Below, in pieces: positions 58,985 through 64,000 of a stretch of DNA of 64,000 nucleotides. The translations under genes and the position numbers were made by a program. Numbering within the stretch: the first letter of the stretch is position 1; each line of letters opens with the position of its first letter. The notes below the pieces were generated by a model. The model was not told where the DNA came from and did not search any database. It saw nothing but the letters and a program-made list of their open reading frames with translations. Source of the DNA: Aliirhizobium wenxiniae (GTDB lineage Bacteria; Pseudomonadota; Alphaproteobacteria; Rhizobiales; Rhizobiaceae); assembly GCF_019511445.1 (NCBI RefSeq), contig NZ_JAEUAN010000005.1, positions 248,001-312,000 on the forward strand. Reading direction: 5' to 3'.

Positions 58985-60355
58985 ATGACAGCGCGGATAC
59001 TTGTGGTCGATGACATCCCGGCAAATGTGAAGCTTCTCGAAGCGCGTCTTCTGGCGGAATATTTCGACGTCCTGACGGCCGATGACGGCTACAAGGCACT
59101 GGCGATCTGCGAAAATACCCATCTCGACCTGATCCTGCTCGATATCATGATGCCCGGCATCGATGGTTTCGAAGTATGCGAGCGCCTGAAGGCCAATCCG
59201 AAAACGGCTCATATCCCAGTCGTCATGGTAACGGCTCTGGATCAGCCTTCAGACCGCGTCCGCGGCCTGAAAGCCGGTGCCGACGATTTCCTGACCAAGC
59301 CGGTCAATGACGTTCAGCTGATTTCCCGCGTTCGCAGCCTCGTGCGCCTCAAGGCGCTGAGCGATGAATTGCGCATTCGCGCCGACACGGCCCATAGCCT
59401 TGTCATGGAAGACATGCTGAAGGGTGTGGATGGCCGTGACGATATCGGTCAGGTTCTGCTCGTCGATGGTCGGGCAAGCTCGCAGGAGCGCATCGTCAGG
59501 GCGCTGAAGCCTGTCTGCAATATCGTTGCGATGTCCGATCCGCAGGCTGCAATTTTCGAAGCGGCCGAAAACAATTTCGATCTTGTCATCGTCAACGCGA
59601 ATTTCGACGACTATGACCCATTGCGCCTGTGCTCGCAGCTCCGTTCGCTGGAAAGGACGCGGTTCCTACCGATCCTCTTGGCAGCAGAAGTCGGCGCCGA
59701 GGACATGATCGTTCGTGCGCTCGACCTTGGCGTCAACGATTATATCGTTCGTCCCATCGATCCGAATGAATTGCTGGCGCGCACACTCACCCAGATCAAG
59801 CGAAAGCGTTACAACGACCGCCTGCGGATGAGCGTCAAACATACGATCGAGCTTGCCGTCACCGATGCGCTGACCGGCCTCAACAACCGTCGATATCTCG
59901 ATAACCATCTGAAAGTTCTGTTCACGCGTGCCGCAGTGCGATCCCGGCCTTTGTCGATCTGCCTCATGGATATCGATCGCTTCAAGCAGGTGAATGACAC
60001 CTATGGCCACGATGCCGGTGACGAGGTGTTGCGTGAGTTTTCAACCCGTATCCGGTCAACCGTTCGGGGCGCTGATCTTGCGTGCCGTTATGGTGGCGAA
60101 GAGTTTGTCGTGGTGATGCCCGATACGGATGCGGCTGCAGCGGCAGCTGTCGCCGAGCGTTTGCGCGCCATTATTGAAAAGACCCCTTTCGTGCTGAAAA
60201 GCGCAGGCACCGCGATCAGCCTGACGGCTTCTTTCGGGCTTTCCTGCAGCACTGGAGATGCCGATACGCCGGAGCAATTGCTCAAGCAGGCCGACCAGGC
60301 ATTGTACAAGGCAAAGGCCGAAGGCAGGAACCGCGTTGTCGCCAACGCGGCCTGA
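58985..60355 (+). CDS. pleD: Response regulator / diguanylate cyclase PleD
   Basis: Two receiver domains and a GGDEF domain (456 aa). REC1 has phosphoacceptor Asp53 (LILLDIMMP); REC2 (about 155-270) lacks an Asp at that position (VIVNANFDD), as expected for the adaptor receiver. The cyclase motif GGEEF is at 370-374 and the inhibitory site RGAD at 361-364, so product feedback is intact. Known role: c-di-GMP synthesis in cell-pole development. Confidence 0.97.
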   Translation: MTARILVVDDIPANVKLLEARLLAEYFDVLTADDGYKALAICENTHLDLILLDIMMPGIDGFEVCERLKANPKTAHIPVVMVTALDQPSDRVRGLKAGADDFLTKPVNDVQLISRVRSLVRLKALSDELRIRADTAHSLVMEDMLKGVDGRDDIGQVLLVDGRASSQERIVRALKPVCNIVAMSDPQAAIFEAAENNFDLVIVNANFDDYDPLRLCSQLRSLERTRFLPILLAAEVGAEDMIVRALDLGVNDYIVRPIDPNELLARTLTQIKRKRYNDRLRMSVKHTIELAVTDALTGLNNRRYLDNHLKVLFTRAAVRSRPLSICLMDIDRFKQVNDTYGHDAGDEVLREFSTRIRSTVRGADLACRYGGEEFVVVMPDTDAAAAAAVAERLRAIIEKTPFVLKSAGTAISLTASFGLSCSTGDADTPEQLLKQADQALYKAKAEGRNRVVANAA

Positions 60356-60859
60356 CCGCGAATCGGTTTGAGGCGATCTCGCACTGCAGCGGGGTTTTCG
60401 TAAGGGTTTGATCTCGTTCCATGGTTTGGAGCGGTGATTGGGCTTTGCCGACTGGATTAATCACAGTTTTGTGGCATTGCGGCAATGCTTGGTTGCGATC
60501 TGCCGAGCCAAAATTCAGCAGGCTCTTTCTCGGTTTCCGGAGTGTTAAAATCCGGGCGAGGATGAGGCGTCTTAAGGATATCCGAGTTTAGATCGTTGCA
60601 ATTCCACGGATGATTGTGCCGTGTCCCCAATTTTTGCGGAATTAATTCCGTGATGGTTGTCGCCGCAAAGAAAAGATGCTGATCGTTTTGCCTGCTTTAC
60701 TTCGCTGTCATTGATGAATGTTAAGTTGGGGGTCGCCGGAAGATGCAAATTTTAACCAATAGCAAAGCCATTTTTTCCGGCCAGTTAAGAATCTATTGAT
60801 TTTCTTTTTCCTTTGCGCAATTTTGAAGCCAACGACAACCATGTGCCTCAAGTGGCACT

Positions 60860-61012
60860 GCCATACCCCATGATGCTCAGGTCCGCCGCATCTCCTGGGT
60901 CGTGGGGTCGGTCGACCGGCAGGCATATCAATGCGGTTCCTCGTGCCGTTATTGCAGGCTGGTCGACCCCCAAATTCAAAACGCCGCTCCCGATGGGATG
61001 CGGCGTTTTTTC
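60860..61012 (+). ncRNA. Candidate sRNA ending at an orphan terminator
   Basis: The stretch before the terminator can form a long stem (GGGGTCGGTCGACC near 60903 with GGTCGACCCC near 60961) and has no coding potential. It lies more than 500 nt beyond pleD, too far for a simple pleD terminator. The 5' end and promoter are not defined. Confidence 0.33.
60978..61012 (+). terminator. Orphan intrinsic terminator
   Basis: AACGCCGC...GCGGCGTT hairpin followed by TTTTTT on the plus strand, 620 nt after the pleD stop and with no gene just upstream. Confidence 0.75.
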
Positions 61013-61051
61013 GTCTCTGCATCAGTGGAGTAACCGGCAGGCAATCGGGCA

Positions 61052-61086
61052 AAAGAAAAGGCGCCTGACCTGATGGTCGGCGCCTT
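61052..61086 (-). terminator. rpmG intrinsic terminator
   Basis: On the minus strand: AAGGCGCCGACC, loop ATCA, GGTCAGGCGCCTT, then TTTCTTTT. It begins 23 nt after the rpmG stop. Confidence 0.85.
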
Positions 61087-61108
61087 GTTCAAACCCTTCG
61101 ATCAAGTC

Positions 61109-61276
61109 TTACTTGATCTTGGTTTCCTTGAATTCAACGTGCTTCTTGGCAACCGGGTCGTACTTGGTCTTGGTCATCTTGTCCGTGAACGTACGGCTGT
61201 TCTTCGTCGTGACGTAGAAGAAACCGGTGTCAGCCGTCGACAACAGCTTAATCTTGATGGTCGTAGCTTTCGCCAT
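61109..61276 (-). CDS. rpmG: 50S ribosomal protein L33
   Basis: A 55-aa basic protein starting [18 protein letters not shown] and ending VEFKETKIK, a full-length match to L33. It has no cysteines, so it is the zinc-independent form. A promoter (TTGACT/TAATTT) lies 67-94 nt upstream of the ATG and an intrinsic terminator follows, so it is a single-gene transcript. Confidence 0.97.
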   Translation of the reverse strand: MAKATTIKIKLLSTADTGFFYVTTKNSRTFTDKMTKTKYDPVAKKHVEFKETKIK

Positions 61277-61342
61277 GGTTGTTCTGCCTCTAGAAAATAG
61301 GAAGCCGTTGGCGCAGCGTGCGCCCCAGCTAAATCTGGCGCG

Positions 61343-61370
61343 AAATTACAAATCGCGCGCCAAAAGTCAA
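61343..61370 (-). promoter_or_regulatory. rpmG promoter
   Basis: Minus strand: TTGACT (61365-61370), a 16-nt spacer, then TAATTT (61343-61348). The -35 overlaps the last codon of the upstream MFS gene. Confidence 0.6.
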
Positions 61371-62551
61371 CTCTGTTTTGAATGGAAAAGCGTGCGGCAC
61401 AGGGCAATAAGCACGTAAAAGCCGAAGAATGAGGCCAGCGCCCAAGCATAACCGTCGTTTCCGACGACATCCATGGCAGCCCCGATGCCTTGCGGGCCGA
61501 CAACGGTTCCGACTGCATAACAGAAAATGAAGGCCGCATTGGCTGCGGCAAGATCCGCCCCGCTGAGTCGCGCCCCCAGATGCGCGAGGCCGACCGTGTA
61601 GAGGCCGGAGACGCAGCCACCCCAGAAAAACAGCACGACCGCCATCAAGATCCAGTTGTGGATCAGCATCGGCAAGGCCAGCGACCCGAGGACACCCAGA
61701 ATGGCCATGGCCGCGAGCAGCGGGCGGCGGTCTTTCAGTCTGTCGGAATAGAGGCCGAGCGGGATCTGGAAGGCCATGTTGCCGATGCCCATGATGGTCA
61801 GGAGTATGGCCGCCTGTGATTCCTGCAATTGCTCGCGCAGGGCGTAGATCGGAAACAGCGACAGCCCACCGGCCGAGACTGCGCCAAAAGCGAAGACGGC
61901 AGCCGTCGCCGTCGGCACAAGGAAGATGTAGTGGAAGAAATGTCGGTCCGGCTTGCTGTTTAGAACCGGGCTCTCATGCCGCGCGATGAAGATCGGGATA
62001 AGCGCCAGCAGAATGATGATAGCGCCCACAAGGAAAGGAAGGATGCCGTCGCTGCCGAGTGCGGAAAAAAGCAGGGGGCCGAGCGCGAAGCCGACCGCAA
62101 GCACGGTCGCATAGATACCGAGCACCAGGCCGCGGCGACGGGGAGGGGCCGCCTCGTTGATCCAGAATTCCGACAGGATGAAGAGCGTGGTCGTGGCGCC
62201 ATGGAAGGCGAAGCGCAAGGGGAACCACATCCAGAAGGATTGTGCATAATAGAAGCCGAGCCCGCTGATCGAGGCAACGACGACGGCAAACATCATCGTC
62301 CGCGCCACGCCAAAATCATGGGCAAGCTTCGTGGTGACAGGCGCCGCCAGCATCGAGGCGACGCCCGCCATGGCGGCGTTGAGGCCGATCAGGGTTGAAG
62401 GGATGCCGCGCTTTTCAAGGATGATGGAAAGAAGCGGAAGGCCAAGTCCTATCGCTATGCCCACCGCGCTGATCGCAGAAATTGCCGCGATGAGGGAAGG
62501 CCAATGGATGTGTTCCACATGCCCGTTTGCGTCGGTCGTCGGCTGCGACAT
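61367..62551 (-). CDS. MFS transporter
   Basis: A 394-aa major facilitator protein with 12 predicted helices. The loop after helix 2 contains TTKLAHDFGVARTM, and helix 4-5 signatures (GLVLGIYATVLAVGFALGP) resemble the YfkF/Bcr-like sugar or drug efflux group. The substrate is unknown. It lies 10 nt downstream of the NUDIX gene, so co-transcription is likely. Confidence 0.9.
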   Translation of the reverse strand: MSQPTTDANGHVEHIHWPSLIAAISAISAVGIAIGLGLPLLSIILEKRGIPSTLIGLNAAMAGVASMLAAPVTTKLAHDFGVARTMMFAVVVASISGLGFYYAQSFWMWFPLRFAFHGATTTLFILSEFWINEAAPPRRRGLVLGIYATVLAVGFALGPLLFSALGSDGILPFLVGAIIILLALIPIFIARHESPVLNSKPDRHFFHYIFLVPTATAAVFAFGAVSAGGLSLFPIYALREQLQESQAAILLTIMGIGNMAFQIPLGLYSDRLKDRRPLLAAMAILGVLGSLALPMLIHNWILMAVVLFFWGGCVSGLYTVGLAHLGARLSGADLAAANAAFIFCYAVGTVVGPQGIGAAMDVVGNDGYAWALASFFGFYVLIALCRTLFHSKQS

Positions 62552-62561
62552 TCATTCTTCC

Positions 62562-63245
62562 TTACAGTCGGCTCTGGACGAAACGTCCGTGACGCATCGA
62601 ATAAAACGGGACTGGGGTTCCAAAAGGTATCGACGGGTCGAGCTTCATCAGGTTCTTGATGTCCTCCAGCACCGTCTGGGTGATCCGCGCGAGTTTCAGA
62701 CCAGAAACCATTGCAATGTCAAGCCATTGCAAGTCTTCAAGCTCGTCCGTATCGCCGAAATGCGACATGTCGAAGACAGTCTCGTCGCAAAGGCACAGAA
62801 AGAAGCGCGTGTCATAGCGGCGAACGGCTCCCGGTGGCGTGATGGCCCGCGCGACATAACGTAGCGTACCGAGATCGAAACCCGTTTCCTCTGCCGGCCT
62901 GATACCCGTCTCCTCACGCAGTTCGCGAAGTGCTGCGAGTGCGAGCGCTCTGGCGCGAGCGGGGCCCATACGGCCTGAGGTGCCGGCCAGCAGTTTTTCC
63001 ATCACCAGCGGATTGAGATCGCCGCCATAGGGCAGGGCGTGGTCATGGCGGTCGCGGCGTCCCCCCGGGAAGACATAGACATCCGGCATGAAGACATGTT
63101 TGGCCGCCCGACGCCCCATCAATATCCGGGGTGCAGAGCCGGAACGATCGATGAGGATCAGGCATGCCGCATCCTGTGTGCGGACGCGGTGACGCCCCTC
63201 GAAGCGTTCGTCCGGCTCCTCGGAGCCTGTGTCTGTCGAAGTCAT
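62562..63245 (-). CDS. NUDIX hydrolase
   Basis: A 227-aa NUDIX-fold hydrolase. The NUDIX helix is present as ALAALRELREETGI (RE and EE ligands for Mg2+), after the VYVFPGGRRD strand. The N-terminus adds about 25 disordered polar residues. The substrate (a nucleoside diphosphate derivative or CoA-like) cannot be inferred. The ATGA overlap with the upstream DUF983 gene indicates one operon. Confidence 0.9.
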   Translation of the reverse strand: MTSTDTGSEEPDERFEGRHRVRTQDAACLILIDRSGSAPRILMGRRAAKHVFMPDVYVFPGGRRDRHDHALPYGGDLNPLVMEKLLAGTSGRMGPARARALALAALRELREETGIRPAEETGFDLGTLRYVARAITPPGAVRRYDTRFFLCLCDETVFDMSHFGDTDELEDLQWLDIAMVSGLKLARITQTVLEDIKNLMKLDPSIPFGTPVPFYSMRHGRFVQSRL

Positions 63246-63679
63246 GTGGAAGGATCGCTGCGATCGGGTTCCTGGCTTGCGAAACCATGCATTCTATAGG
63301 CCCATTGCAGGCCGATGACACCGCCCTTGATCGGTTGGACGGTCGCGATCGCGGTCAGTACCGCAAGCGGTATCCAGATCGCCATGTGAACGAAGGGCGA
63401 GACGCGCCAGAGCATGTCGGTCAACAGGTAACCCGTCATCAGCACATGGCCGACAACGACGATGACGAGATAGGCCGGAAGATCGTCGGCGCGTTGCGGC
63501 GTAAAATCTTCGCCGCAGACGGCGCAATGATCGACCGGCTTGAGAAACGCCCGGAACAGGCGGCCCTCGCCGCAATTTGGGCAGCGGCAGAGAAGGCCGC
63601 GTTTGATGGAGCGTCCCAAGGGACGCTCGGGCGCGCCTTCACCGCCATATTTGATGGTTGATCCGGCGCGCTCGTCCAT
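63242..63679 (-). CDS. DUF983 family membrane protein
   Basis: A 145-aa protein with a zinc-ribbon-like Cys4 motif (CRCPNCGEGRLF and CAVCGEDF) followed by two transmembrane helices (about 72-90 and 97-118). DUF983 proteins are found next to rnr and NUDIX genes in Rhizobiales. The start is at 63679 (MDERAGS) or 63685. The function is unknown. Confidence 0.88.
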   Translation of the reverse strand: MDERAGSTIKYGGEGAPERPLGRSIKRGLLCRCPNCGEGRLFRAFLKPVDHCAVCGEDFTPQRADDLPAYLVIVVVGHVLMTGYLLTDMLWRVSPFVHMAIWIPLAVLTAIATVQPIKGGVIGLQWAYRMHGFASQEPDRSDPST

Positions 63680-63681
63680 TC

Positions 63682-64000
63682 TCATCTCCTGCGTCCGCGG
63701 GGAGGGCGGGTGCCCGGTTTTTTCGGTCCGCCGCCCGGCCGGTTGCGCCGTCCCGCCTTGTGGAAGGAGCGTGTTCCGGTCGGCAGCTTCTTGCCTTCGC
63801 TCAGCATTTCGAACTGCAGTGCGCCGGCAAGCGGAATGGCATTCTTCAACCGTACATCGACGGTATCGCCGAGCTGATAGCCGAGCCCCGACCGCTCGCC
63901 GGACAAGGCCTGATGCGCCTCGTCGTAGAAATAGTAGTCGTTGCCGATCGTCGAAACCGGCACGAAACCGTCGGCGCCATAGGTCGGCAGCGAGACGAAC
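63682..64000 (-). CDS. rnr: Ribonuclease R, C-terminal part (gene runs off the window)
   Basis: The frame is open to the window edge. It encodes the end of an S1 RNA-binding domain (GADGFVPVSTIGNDYYFYDE then LGYQLGDTVDVRL) and a basic Arg/Gly/Pro/Lys-rich tail typical of RNase R. The catalytic RNB domain lies outside. The family assignment rests on this S1 segment and on the conserved rnr-DUF983-NUDIX order. Confidence 0.85.
   Translation of the reverse strand, partial: FVSLPTYGADGFVPVSTIGNDYYFYDEAHQALSGERSGLGYQLGDTVDVRLKNAIPLAGALQFEMLSEGKKLPTGTRSFHKAGRRNRPGGGPKKPGTRPPRGRRR

Larger units (their letters stand above)
60356..61108. other. Long intergenic region between pleD and rpmG
   Basis: 753 nt without a convincing ORF. 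It contains an orphan plus-strand terminator (60978-61012) with structured sequence before it, the rpmG terminator (61052-61086), and near 60786 TTAAGAATCTATTGA, one mismatch from a CtrA site (TTAA-N7-TTAA). Confidence 0.6.

Overview
The window is a GC-rich chromosomal segment from a member of the Rhizobiaceae (Alphaproteobacteria, Hyphomicrobiales). Evidence for this is a K-antigen type rkpA-rkpG-rkpH cluster, a 14-subunit nuo operon whose NuoE carries a long C-terminal extension, the mce-DUF1467-proS-lolCD order, the dinB-HAD-DUF3572-divK-pleD-rpmG-MFS-NUDIX-DUF983-rnr order, an alphaproteobacterial LexA operator (GTTC-N7-GTTC) at dinB, and RIME-like palindromes of rhizobial type. I could not fix the genus from sequence alone.

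Layout. 1-10.9 kb: surface-polysaccharide block on the plus strand, with the 3' part of a Wza-type exporter, a 7.4-kb single-module polyketide synthase (rkpA), an alpha-oxoamine synthase (rkpG) and a short-chain reductase (rkpH). 10.9-12.6 kb: a PPP-type phosphatase and a membrane-anchored unknown protein on the minus strand. 13-15.2 kb: katG. 15.3-19.6 kb: nucleotide-sugar genes on the minus strand (UDP-glucose dehydrogenase, mannose-1-P guanylyltransferase, phosphomannomutase). 20.1-23.1 kb: a type I secretion adaptor/ABC pair. 23.4-24.0 kb: tRNA-Val and two identical tRNA-Asp genes. 24.6-42.5 kb: nuoABCDEFGHIJKLMN followed closely by birA and rnj, all plus strand, with two small extra ORFs around nuoE. 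42.5-48 kb: two RIME-like palindromes, a small lipoprotein, mce, a DUF1467 protein, an alpha-r9-like sRNA candidate, proS and lolCD. 48-49.4 kb: a brnT-brnA toxin-antitoxin pair and an odd intergenic stretch ending in a 28-aa membrane ORF with a LexA-like site. 49.4-53 kb: dnaE. 53-58.5 kb: minus-strand diguanylate cyclase, L,D-transpeptidase, dinB, HAD phosphatase and DUF3572. 58.6-60.4 kb: divK-pleD. 60.4-64 kb: an orphan-terminator sRNA candidate, rpmG, MFS, NUDIX, DUF983 and the 3' end of rnr.

How the genes fit together. The first 20 kb looks devoted to the cell surface: a lipid made by RkpA/G/H, an exporter, and GDP-mannose and UDP-glucuronate supply. The middle is the respiratory complex I operon. 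The last third holds information-processing and cell-cycle genes.

The most interesting observations are three. RkpA (KS-AT-DH-ER-KR-ACP, no thioesterase), RkpG (alpha-oxoamine synthase) and RkpH (with a 3-ketosphinganine-reductase signature) together resemble a PKS-driven sphingoid-base pathway. A possible SOS-regulated 28-aa membrane peptide lies upstream of dnaE. Several RNA-level control candidates are present, including sRNAs, a ribosome-site-occluding inverted repeat and a probably leaderless toxin mRNA. No CRISPR array, prophage, transposase or integrase was seen.
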